Part shown: positions 1-6,285 of the stretch, piece after piece
How the letters are laid out: each line of letters starts with the position of its first letter
Position numbering within the stretch: the stretch's first letter is position 1
NCBI GenBank assembly: GCA_030603465.1
Contig: JAUVXT010000142.1
Coordinates: forward strand, 1-6,888
DNA: 6,888 nt
Reading direction: 5' to 3'
DNA from: Deltaproteobacteria bacterium
Lineage (GTDB): Bacteria > Desulfobacterota > Syntrophia > Syntrophales > UBA2210
Notes under the pieces: model-generated
What the model was told of the DNA's origin: nothing
The model's input: the letters and a program-made list of their open reading frames with translations, nothing else
Databases searched by the model: none
Made by a program: the position numbers and the translations under genes

Positions 1-1
1 G

Positions 2-796
2 GGACTTTCCCTCTTGGATCTGTTCCTGGCCGGCTATATTACTGGCGGGATGATCGGTATCAGCCTGATGGTGCTCTGCTATTTTGTGTCGAAGAAAAAA
101 GGCTACGGGCCGTCTACCACCTATCAGTTTTCATGGAATATGATTGTTCTTACCTTTAAAAGGTCATTTCTGGCGCTTCTTACACCGCTGGTAATTGTTG
201 GCGGCATTGTCAGCGGGATCTTTACACCTACCGAGTCGGCCATGATCGGCGTGGTCTATTCCTTGATCGTAGCGATATATGTCTACAAAGAAATGAAATG
301 GAAACAGATGCCTAAAGTTCTACTTGATTCCGCCAAGACAACTTCAAAGCTTGTCATCATTATCGCCGCCGCCTCCGTTTTTTCTTATATCTCCATCAAC
401 GAAGGACTTCCCGATTTCTTTCGAGATTTTATGCTTGGTGTCTCAGACAACAAATATGTTATTCTTATTCTGCTAAACATCATTTTACTCTTGACCGGGC
501 TGATCATCGATATCCTGGTCGCCACGGTGATTCTCGTCCCTGTTCTGATACCTTTAAGTCAAACCTTAGGATTGGATCCTCTGCACATGGCGATGATTTT
601 TATTTTGAACATGTCTATAGGACTGCTGACACCACCAGTTGGATATTGCTTGTTTGTTGCTTCGGCGATCGCTGATATTCCTATGGAAAAAACGGCCTTA
701 AAAGCCATCCCCATCGTTCTGACCATGATAGGCATATTGATTTTAATCAATCTTTTCCCTCAGCTATCGCTTTTTATACCTAGCCTGGTTCACTAG
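2..796 (+). CDS. dctM: TRAP transporter large permease subunit (DctM), C-terminal part
   Basis: This is the large membrane subunit of a tripartite ATP-independent periplasmic transporter. It carries out cation-driven solute import across the inner membrane together with a small DctQ subunit and a periplasmic DctP protein. The reading frame is open to the left edge, so only about 264 residues are visible, against roughly 425 for the family; the TTG at 14 is internal and not the start. The visible part is strongly hydrophobic, with about six membrane-spanning stretches. Family hallmarks are the FTPTESA segment (around nt 221-241) and the C-terminal GLLTPPVGYCLF segment (around nt 620-655), followed by the usual hydrophobic run and the ending PQLSLFIPSL. 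The family assignment is clear, but the transported substrate cannot be told from this subunit. The gene ends 67 nt before the cupin gene, with no convincing terminator or promoter between, so co-transcription with the enzymes downstream is likely. Confidence 0.95.
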   Translation, partial: GLSLLDLFLAGYITGGMIGISLMVLCYFVSKKKGYGPSTTYQFSWNMIVLTFKRSFLALLTPLVIVGGIVSGIFTPTESAMIGVVYSLIVAIYVYKEMKWKQMPKVLLDSAKTTSKLVIIIAAASVFSYISINEGLPDFFRDFMLGVSDNKYVILILLNIILLLTGLIIDILVATVILVPVLIPLSQTLGLDPLHMAMIFILNMSIGLLTPPVGYCLFVASAIADIPMEKTALKAIPIVLTMIGILILINLFPQLSLFIPSLVH

Positions 797-863
797 GCCG
801 GCAACGAAATGGTGCGAGTGGAATTGATTCAAAAATTGTAGATTAACCTAACAGGAGGGTAAA

Positions 864-1223
864 ATGCACTACATTAAAGAACAGGATATCGAAGGGCTTC
901 AACTGCCGGGGCGGCTCTGGAAGAAGCTGATCGGGCCGGAAGAGGGGAACTGTCAAAACATGATTCTGGGGGTGGTGATCTTCCCGCCTGAAAGTGATCC
1001 CGGCACTCACAAACATGATAATGAAGAAGAGATTATATATGTCATTTCCGGCCGGGGAGAAACCCAGGTGGGCGACAAGGTTTATTCCCTGGAACCGGGT
1101 GTGGCCGTGTTCACGGAACCCGGTGTCGAGCATGGCGTCAAAACGCTGGGAGATGAGCCGCTGGTGCTAATCAGTGTTTTTAGCCCGCCGGTACGCCCCG
1201 GTTCTTATGATAAAAAGAAGTAA
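864..1223 (+). CDS. Small single-domain cupin protein
   Basis: This 119-residue protein is a single cupin beta-barrel. Motif 1 is visible as PGTHKHDNEEE followed by a Gly six to nine residues on: H49, H51 and E55 (or E56) are the expected metal ligands. Motif 2 is EPGVAVFTEPGVEH, with H90 as the fourth ligand. A complete 2-His/Glu/His set implies that it binds a divalent metal. Small cupins of this kind act as isomerases, dioxygenases, decarboxylases or sensor domains, and the sequence does not choose between them. The start is well supported: AGGAGGG at 853-859 lies 4 nt before the ATG. There is no DNA-binding domain and no signal peptide, so a cytoplasmic role is expected. It sits between the TRAP permease gene and the unknown His-rich protein gene and was probably transcribed with both. 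The fold is confident; the function is unknown. Confidence 0.9.
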   Translation: MHYIKEQDIEGLQLPGRLWKKLIGPEEGNCQNMILGVVIFPPESDPGTHKHDNEEEIIYVISGRGETQVGDKVYSLEPGVAVFTEPGVEHGVKTLGDEPLVLISVFSPPVRPGSYDKKK

Positions 1224-1255
1224 ATGAATTAATTCGAATTTTAGGAGATTAAACC

Positions 1256-2125
1256 ATGGATAGGAAAGACTTGCTAAATGAAGTTAAATATTATTTTGCT
1301 GAATCGGATCATTGGCGTCGATTGTGTGCCGCCCTGCATGGAGATCCCGATCCGGAAGGATCTCACGTCCACTCCTATATTGAAACTTCGGTTCATCCAG
1401 ATTCATTGGAGGCCGTAATGGTTCAATATTTTGACCGCATGGGATGGCCTTCCGTTAGAAAGATTGACCATATGGCACCCAAGGCCGGTATGGGTAGTCT
1501 GCACGGCATTGAGCCGAAGGGTAAACCCCATTTCGATTACCAGTGGTTTTTCAACAAAGACGTTGGACTGAAGCCCTGCGATGGTGGCGAATCAGGTTGC
1601 AACCTGCTCGTTTGGAACCGCTGGTATATCAACCAGTTCTGTCGCCAATTTCCTTTCAGAGAGGTGGGACCAGAGGAAGAAAAGAGACTTGAGGCTTACT
1701 TTAAATCCGATCATTTTCTCAAAGGACTGGAATTCCCGGTAATGCCGACAACCAACCACATGCATATCAATGTTCATTCCAGCGTTCATCCTGACTACAT
1801 CCAAAGATATGCTGAAGCGGCGTTCACGCGTGAAACCCTGAAAATTTACTATACCTGCCCTAATGTATATATGGCAGATGGCAAAAATTATCGGGGAAAG
1901 CTGGTTTTCATGGGAGAGGATCCCGAGGCCGTCTTTGACATCGGCTGGCTGTTTACACCGGATGTGGTGATTGAGCCTGCTATGGAAACCTGGATTTTCG
2001 AGGCTAATCCTGGCTATGATGTCTGGACCCAGGATATGCTGGATGATGTTATGAACGAAGATTATGCCAGGCTGACCGACGGTGAGATTCAGGAGGTGCT
2101 GGACGCTTGTGTATTCCCGGAGTAA
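1256..2125 (+). CDS. Uncharacterised histidine-rich protein with a duplicated HxHx5SVHPD motif
   Basis: I do not recognise a family for this 289-residue protein. The start is supported by AGGAG at 1243-1247, 8 nt before the ATG. It has no signal peptide or membrane segment, so it should be cytoplasmic. Thirteen histidines all lie in residues 19-178, and the last 111 residues have none. Two segments 131 residues apart share the same pattern, HxHx5SVHPD: H37, H39, H47, D49 and H168, H170, H178, D180. The second copy has one more His at 174. Other His residues are at 72, 83, 92 and 153; six Cys are at 24, 108, 115, 129, 201 and 286. This looks like a metal-binding protein or metalloenzyme, perhaps with two related halves, but that is inference. 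The C-terminal third is acidic and Trp-containing. Codon use and base composition match the neighbours. The gene lies 32 nt after the cupin gene and 28 nt before the LarA-like gene, so it most likely belongs to the same pathway. Confidence 0.85.
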   Translation: MDRKDLLNEVKYYFAESDHWRRLCAALHGDPDPEGSHVHSYIETSVHPDSLEAVMVQYFDRMGWPSVRKIDHMAPKAGMGSLHGIEPKGKPHFDYQWFFNKDVGLKPCDGGESGCNLLVWNRWYINQFCRQFPFREVGPEEEKRLEAYFKSDHFLKGLEFPVMPTTNHMHINVHSSVHPDYIQRYAEAAFTRETLKIYYTCPNVYMADGKNYRGKLVFMGEDPEAVFDIGWLFTPDVVIEPAMETWIFEANPGYDVWTQDMLDDVMNEDYARLTDGEIQEVLDACVFPE

Positions 2126-2153
2126 TTGAGATTTAAGAAGCGTTTGCACCGCA

Positions 2154-3533
2154 ATGGAGAGATTGCAGAAAAAGATCCATTCAATGGAGTCGCAAGGTAT
2201 GGGAAATTCCTGTCCGTTAATGTACCGCGTTAAACAACGGTTTGATACGGCCGCCATTACAGATGTGCCAACAGCCATACGTAAGGAATTTTTACGTCTG
2301 GATCTAAAGCGACGTGTAAAACCCGGGCAACGCGTAGGTGTAACCGTAGGATCACGCGGGATCGACAGGCTGACGGACATTGTTACGACGGTGGTGGACT
2401 GTCTCAGGGATCTGGAATTGAAACCTTTTATTTTCCCGGCCATGGGTTCCCATGGCCGGGCCACCTCGGATGGCCAGGCCGAAATGCTGAGAGGCCTTGG
2501 GATAAGTGAAGCTACGGTGAAAGCGCCGATCATCTCCAGCATGGATGTGGCTTTTCTGGACAATCTTGACTCAGGTGCCCGCGTGCATTTCTCGAAAGAT
2601 GCCATGGCGGCTGATCACGTCGTTGTGATCAACAGGGTAAAACCCCATACCGCCTTTCATTCCGATGTTGAATCGGGCCTGTGTAAAATGCTGGCCGTCG
2701 GTTGCGGTAAACATGAGGGAGCCGTCAATATGCACAAATTCGGCCTTGCAGAGAGTATCGTGCCTGCTGCGGAAATGATTCTCAGGCAGGCTCCGGTGCT
2801 TTGCGGTCTGGCCCTGGTAGAAAATTCCCTGGACAAAATTCAGATGGTGCGCCTGGCTCTGCCGGAAGAGTTTGTAGCGACGGATCGAAAACTACTGATT
2901 CATGCGCGTCGATTGTTGCCGCGGATTCCACTCGAGGATCTTGACATTCTTATAGTGGATGAAATGGGAAAAGACATCAGTGGCGCCGGTATGGATACCA
3001 ATGTTATTGGGTTCTGGCGAAGAGACGGCGGAGAGTGCATTCCTCATTATCGGACTTTGATTGTGCTGGATATTACCAAGGAGTCGCACGGCAACGCGTT
3101 GGGAATCGGTATGGCGGATCTAACCACGCGCCGTGTCGTAGACAAGATTGACTTCAAGGCCACTTACACCAATGCCTTGACTACAGGGATCTGGGCCAGC
3201 GTACGTACGCCGATAGCTCTGGAAAACGATAAAGTAGTGGTTGAAGCGGTCCTGTCCAAGATTTCCAGTCCGGACCGGGTTCGCATGGCAAGAATCAGGA
3301 ACACCTTAATGCTTGAAAACTTTTGGATAACAGAGGCCCTGCTGCCGGAGCTTGACGCGCACAAGGGGATCATCATTGACGAAACGCCGGTCCAGTTGGA
3401 ATTTGATAAAAAAGGGAGAATAATGCCCGGTCCCGAAAGTGCAGAAAATAATTTGGGGGCCAGACCGGAAATAAAATTTGGCCAAGACCGAGAAGAGAAT
3501 TATGACGAACCTTTCAGATCAAATTCATATTAA
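2154..3533 (+). CDS. LarA-like (DUF2088) nickel-pincer racemase-family protein
   Basis: This 459-residue protein resembles the lactate racemase LarA family. LarA uses a covalently bound nickel-pincer nucleotide (NPN) to move a hydride on alpha-hydroxy acids. The N-terminal Lar domain (about residues 25-215) shows VGSRGI with R68, then PAMGSHGRAT with H100, then KPHTAFH (H165 and H169) and GLCKML with K178, and finally NMHK with H194. K178 to H194 is 16 residues, the same spacing as K184 to H200 in Lactobacillus plantarum LarA, so K178 is the candidate cofactor-attachment lysine. The C-terminal domain contains ESHGNALGIGMAD (310-322), typical of this DUF2088 subgroup. LarA itself is not claimed: the His upstream of the Lys does not fall at the LarA distance, so the substrate may differ. 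ATG 2154 has a weak ribosome binding site; ATG 2199 (residue 16), with GGAG at 2186-2189, is a good alternative. No larB, larC or larE genes for NPN synthesis lie in the window. Confidence 0.88.
   Translation: MERLQKKIHSMESQGMGNSCPLMYRVKQRFDTAAITDVPTAIRKEFLRLDLKRRVKPGQRVGVTVGSRGIDRLTDIVTTVVDCLRDLELKPFIFPAMGSHGRATSDGQAEMLRGLGISEATVKAPIISSMDVAFLDNLDSGARVHFSKDAMAADHVVVINRVKPHTAFHSDVESGLCKMLAVGCGKHEGAVNMHKFGLAESIVPAAEMILRQAPVLCGLALVENSLDKIQMVRLALPEEFVATDRKLLIHARRLLPRIPLEDLDILIVDEMGKDISGAGMDTNVIGFWRRDGGECIPHYRTLIVLDITKESHGNALGIGMADLTTRRVVDKIDFKATYTNALTTGIWASVRTPIALENDKVVVEAVLSKISSPDRVRMARIRNTLMLENFWITEALLPELDAHKGIIIDETPVQLEFDKKGRIMPGPESAENNLGARPEIKFGQDREENYDEPFRSNSY
2435..2460. repeat. Perfect 12-bp inverted repeat inside the LarA-like gene
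   Basis: CCCGGCCATGGG at 2435-2446 and its exact reverse complement CCCATGGCCGGG at 2449-2460 are separated by only TT. As RNA it could form an 11-bp GC-rich stem with a four-base loop. It covers codons 94-102 of the LarA-like protein, including the conserved GSHG segment with the putative catalytic H100. No T-run follows, so it is not a normal terminator. A function is not shown; it could arise from codon choice. Confidence 0.85.
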
Positions 3534-5346
3534 AGATCATCTCTTTAAAAATCGATCTGTAATGGCGCCGATGGTGCCCAACATTGCTGGTCAGGATGGA
3601 TCGGTTACCGAGGAGTATCTGAATTTTTATCTTGCACGGGCCCGCGCCCACGTAGGATTTATAATCCTTGGCGCCGCGTATGTTCATTTAGACGGCAAAG
3701 GATTTGAACGCCAGCTGGGTATTCACAATGACGGGCTCTTGCCAGGCCTTGAAAATCTCGTGCAGTCCCTTTCAAAACATACACGGGTTGGTGTCCAATT
3801 GAGTTTCAAGAGCTTGGACAAGTTACCGGAAAGTTTCAGCCTCAGCGACATCAGAGAATACCGCAGTGCATTCGTGCGCGCGGCGATCCGGGCGAAAGAG
3901 TGCGGGTTTGACGCAGTTGAACTGCATGCGTGTCACGATTACTGGCTGAATTATTTTTTGTCACCTCATTTCAATCATCGGAGTGATACATATGGCGGAA
4001 TTCTGGAGAATCGTTTCCGACTTCTGAAAGAAACGATAGCTGCCGTCAGGGAGGCGGCAGGAGATGCCTTCATTTTGGGAGTCAGGCTCAGTATGGATGA
4101 GTTTGTGGAAGACGGGTTAACTGCTTTCGAAACTCTGACGGTTGGACGCTGGCTGGAAAACGCCGGGGCCGATTATATCAGTGCTTCAGGCGGCATCGGC
4201 ATAACACAACACCGCATGAGCCCGCCCATGGAAGTCGAACGGGGTTCGTTGTTGCCTTTTGCCCGGGCACTTAAGCAGATGGTTTCCATTCCTGTTATCG
4301 GTGTGGGACGTCTGGACCAGCCGGGGATTTTCAGAGAGGCGATCAGCAGTGAACACGCAGATCTGGCAGCGGTTGCCCGTGCGCTTGTCGCCGATCCCAA
4401 ATATGTGGCAAAAACACTAGAGGGACGAGATAAAGATATCAGGCCGTGCGTGGCATGTAATTTCTGCCTGATGTGCCTGCAGAGCGGGGAACCATTACGT
4501 TGTGCCGTAAATCCCCGCGTTGGAAGAGATATTTCCCCCGTTCCGCCCTTAAAGAGGAAGCTGAAAGTTGTTGTTGTTGGCGGTGGTCCTGCCGGGTTGT
4601 CCTTTGCTGCGCATGCCGCCCTTCGCGGAGCAGAGGTAAAACTCTATGAAAAAAAACCGGTTTGGGGGGGTGCGATAAACGTTGGGAAGCGTCCTCCTTT
4701 TAAAGACGTCCTTCAAGACTTGATCGATCATCTTGTCAAGAGCGCCAAAGAGAGCGGCGTTGAAATTCAAAAGGGCAGGGAAGCAACAGTTGAAACCTTC
4801 CGCTCGGAGGCTGCGGATAAAATCATCCTTGCCACCGGAGCAATTAATTTAGAACTCCAGATTTCAGGTCTGGATACCAGAGGTGTATTTTCGCCAGAAG
4901 AAATATTGAGCGCCGCCAACGTTGCTTCAGGCCGATACCTTGTTGCCGGAGGCGGAACTGTCGGTTTGGAGACCGCCGAGTTTCTGGCTGAGTTCAGAGT
5001 GCCGATTACCCTCATCGAAATGACGGACATAGTCGGACAGGGACTTCATTCCACCCGTCTAAATCTTCTGTTGGAACGGATCAAGCGTGGCGGGGTCAAA
5101 CTCATGAAAAAAACCCGGCTGATTTCGTTTGAAGGAAAGATGGCGCAGGTGGAAATCCAGGAGAGAACGATGCAACTGGGGCCGTTTGATTTTATTGTTT
5201 TCGCCGTTGGATTCAGGAGCAACAGAAAATTAGCCGAGGCAATTGGCAATAAATATCCTGTGGAGTTGATCGGAGATGCGGCACAACCCCGATCTATATA
5301 TGAAGCCATAAGCGAGGGCTTTGAGGCAGCCCTGAACCTGAAGTGA
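3502..5346 (+). CDS. Old Yellow Enzyme-type FMN/4Fe-4S/FAD oxidoreductase (2,4-dienoyl-CoA reductase-like)
   Basis: This is a large ene-reductase that would pass electrons from NAD(P)H through FAD and a 4Fe-4S cluster to FMN and then to an activated C=C bond. Numbering is from ATG 3502 (614 residues). An FMN TIM barrel fills about 1-320, with LHACHDYWLNYFLSPHFN (141-158) and RSDTYGGILENR (160-171) as family signatures; Y147 aligns with the catalytic Tyr of E. coli FadH. Cys 316, 319, 322 and 334 give the Fe-S motif CxxCxxCx11C, plus an extra C325. The FAD-binding GGGPAG is at 360-365, a second dinucleotide site (GGGTVGLE) at 483-490, and the closing FAD motif GDAAQPRSIYEA at 591-602. The ATG at 3502 (preceded by GAAGAG) is preferred to the in-frame TTG at 3478. 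It overlaps the LarA-like gene by 32 nt, suggesting translational coupling. The substrate is unknown; related enzymes reduce dienoyl-CoAs and bile-acid or other enones, or demethylate amines. Confidence 0.93.
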   Translation: MTNLSDQIHIKDHLFKNRSVMAPMVPNIAGQDGSVTEEYLNFYLARARAHVGFIILGAAYVHLDGKGFERQLGIHNDGLLPGLENLVQSLSKHTRVGVQLSFKSLDKLPESFSLSDIREYRSAFVRAAIRAKECGFDAVELHACHDYWLNYFLSPHFNHRSDTYGGILENRFRLLKETIAAVREAAGDAFILGVRLSMDEFVEDGLTAFETLTVGRWLENAGADYISASGGIGITQHRMSPPMEVERGSLLPFARALKQMVSIPVIGVGRLDQPGIFREAISSEHADLAAVARALVADPKYVAKTLEGRDKDIRPCVACNFCLMCLQSGEPLRCAVNPRVGRDISPVPPLKRKLKVVVVGGGPAGLSFAAHAALRGAEVKLYEKKPVWGGAINVGKRPPFKDVLQDLIDHLVKSAKESGVEIQKGREATVETFRSEAADKIILATGAINLELQISGLDTRGVFSPEEILSAANVASGRYLVAGGGTVGLETAEFLAEFRVPITLIEMTDIVGQGLHSTRLNLLLERIKRGGVKLMKKTRLISFEGKMAQVEIQERTMQLGPFDFIVFAVGFRSNRKLAEAIGNKYPVELIGDAAQPRSIYEAISEGFEAALNLK

Positions 5347-5356
5347 AATTGATTTA

Positions 5357-5380
5357 ATGGTGAGAAAAAATTTGGTGTAA
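5357..5380 (+). other. Seven-codon upstream mini-ORF in frame with the MBL gene
   Basis: ATG at 5357 opens a frame of seven codons (MVRKNLV) that ends at TAA 5378-5380, only 3 nt before the TTG start of the MBL gene and in the same frame. It may be a chance ATG, a short leader, or the original start of the MBL gene now cut off by a stop codon. I see no strong ribosome binding site in front of it. Confidence 0.35.
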
Positions 5381-5383
5381 GGT

Positions 5384-6175
5384 TTGAAATCCGATAAGCT
5401 GAGACACCCCAGCAAGGTGTTGGAGAAATTCAGAATTCTTTTACCCGGGGTACCTGCCAAGAGCAACCGTGGGTGGTTTGGATACTGTACTGTGGTCCTT
5501 TTCCCCCTGAAAATAGGTTGGGCACTGTTTGATACCGGCCATTACAGTGATCGTGACATACTCCTTGCCGCCCTCAAAGCGGCCGGTGTCGATCCTGAAG
5601 AAATCCGCCATGTAGTGCTTTCTCACCTTCATTTTGACCATGTTTTAAATTTGCCTCTATTTCGGAAAGCGTCGATTACGATTTCCGAGGCGGAATTAAA
5701 TTATGCCAGGGATGTTACCGCCGGCCGGGTTGAAGATCTTGCCGTTCCGGATTTCTGGCCGGTTCTGTTAAAAGGCCGAGATATCAGGATTGTAGAAGAT
5801 ACGTTGGTCCTGGAAGAGGGAATCGAAGTGGTCACGATGCCCGGTCATACGCCCGGGTGCCTGGTGATGTTTTGCGAGGAGCCCGTACCCACTGCCGTAT
5901 GTGGGGATGTTGTCAAGAATGCATGGGAGGCTGTGACCGGAGAGAGCACATCGGCGTGCGTCGACAAACATAGTATTCGTGAAAGTATAACAAAAGTGTT
6001 GAAAAGGGCCGAGATAATTATTCCCGGGCACGACAGGCCCTTTGTTCTTCGGGACGATGGTTTAGATTATTTAACTGCAGTTACCTGGAAGGTCCACGGC
6101 AATTTTTTCCCCGGCCCCCTCAATGAAACGCTTCTGGACCTTTCAACACAGGAAGGAGTTTGCCGTAAGCTCTGA
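5384..6175 (+). CDS. Metallo-beta-lactamase-fold hydrolase
   Basis: This protein of 263 residues belongs to the MBL-fold hydrolases, which use one or two metal ions (usually zinc) to cleave lactones, thioesters, phosphoesters or similar bonds. The metal-binding set is complete: SHLHFDH gives H81, H83, D85 and H86; GHTPG gives H155; CGDVV gives D175; and PGHD gives H216. This arrangement and length resemble the AHL-lactonase-like group more than RNases or glyoxalase II, but the substrate cannot be assigned. The usual His after GHTPG is Cys here (C159). There is no signal peptide, so it should be cytoplasmic. The start is uncertain: an in-frame TAA at 5378 excludes anything upstream, so TTG 5384 is the first possibility, with GTG 5417 the next; TAAGG at 5378-5382 is too close to be an ideal ribosome binding site for the TTG. 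It follows the reductase gene by 37 nt and is likely in the same operon. Confidence 0.9.
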   Translation: MKSDKLRHPSKVLEKFRILLPGVPAKSNRGWFGYCTVVLFPLKIGWALFDTGHYSDRDILLAALKAAGVDPEEIRHVVLSHLHFDHVLNLPLFRKASITISEAELNYARDVTAGRVEDLAVPDFWPVLLKGRDIRIVEDTLVLEEGIEVVTMPGHTPGCLVMFCEEPVPTAVCGDVVKNAWEAVTGESTSACVDKHSIRESITKVLKRAEIIIPGHDRPFVLRDDGLDYLTAVTWKVHGNFFPGPLNETLLDLSTQEGVCRKL

Positions 6176-6196
6176 TATTGGAATGAGCATAGGGGG

Positions 6197-6244
6197 AGTC
6201 TTTCACCGTAAAGAGCCCGAGAGGATCGAAAAGGTGAAAAGACT
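6197..6244. promoter_or_regulatory. Imperfect inverted repeat in the gap before dctP
   Basis: AGTCTTTCACC at 6197-6207 pairs with GGTGAAAAGACT at 6233-6244: eleven base pairs with one bulged A and a 25-nt loop. It lies in the 110-nt gap between the MBL and dctP genes, the only sizeable non-coding stretch in the window. No T-run follows, so a classic intrinsic terminator is unlikely. An operator, or an mRNA processing or stability hairpin that lets dctP be expressed at a different level, is possible. The repeat is seen directly; its role is inference. Confidence 0.45.
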
Positions 6245-6258
6245 AGTCGTTAACGCCT

Positions 6259-6277
6259 TAACTTAAAGTTAGGAGGG
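6259..6277 (+). promoter_or_regulatory. Short palindrome overlapping the dctP ribosome binding site
   Basis: TAACTT-A-AAGTTA at 6259-6271 is a perfect odd palindrome whose last base is the first base of the strong ribosome binding site AGGAGGG (6271-6277), 8 nt before the dctP ATG. The ribosome binding site fixes the start at 6286. The palindrome could be an operator or a weak hairpin next to the ribosome site, but at 6-bp half-sites in AT-rich DNA it may also be chance. Confidence 0.45.
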
Positions 6278-6285
6278 AAGTGGTT

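Noticed and set aside
797..863. Possible promoter or terminator between dctM and the cupin gene
   Set aside because: A TTGATT is present at 824-829, but no -10-like hexamer lies at the right distance, and no hairpin with a T-run is visible.
1226..1240. Overlapping palindromes GAATTAATTC and AATTCGAATT before the unknown gene
   Set aside because: Both are short and purely AT-rich apart from one CG, easily expected by chance in an intergenic gap, and no regulator or second copy supports an operator.
1592..2605. Long open frame on the minus strand (337 codons) antisense to the unknown protein and LarA-like genes
   Set aside because: It crosses the boundary of two well-supported + strand genes, has no recognisable domain, is rich in Ser and Arg as expected of an antisense shadow, and the + strand proteins have clear family motifs or ribosome binding sites.
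3478..3501. TTG at 3478 as the start of the reductase
   Set aside because: It would add eight residues and a longer overlap with the LarA-like gene; the ATG at 3502 has a nearby GAAGAG and gives the usual N-terminus.
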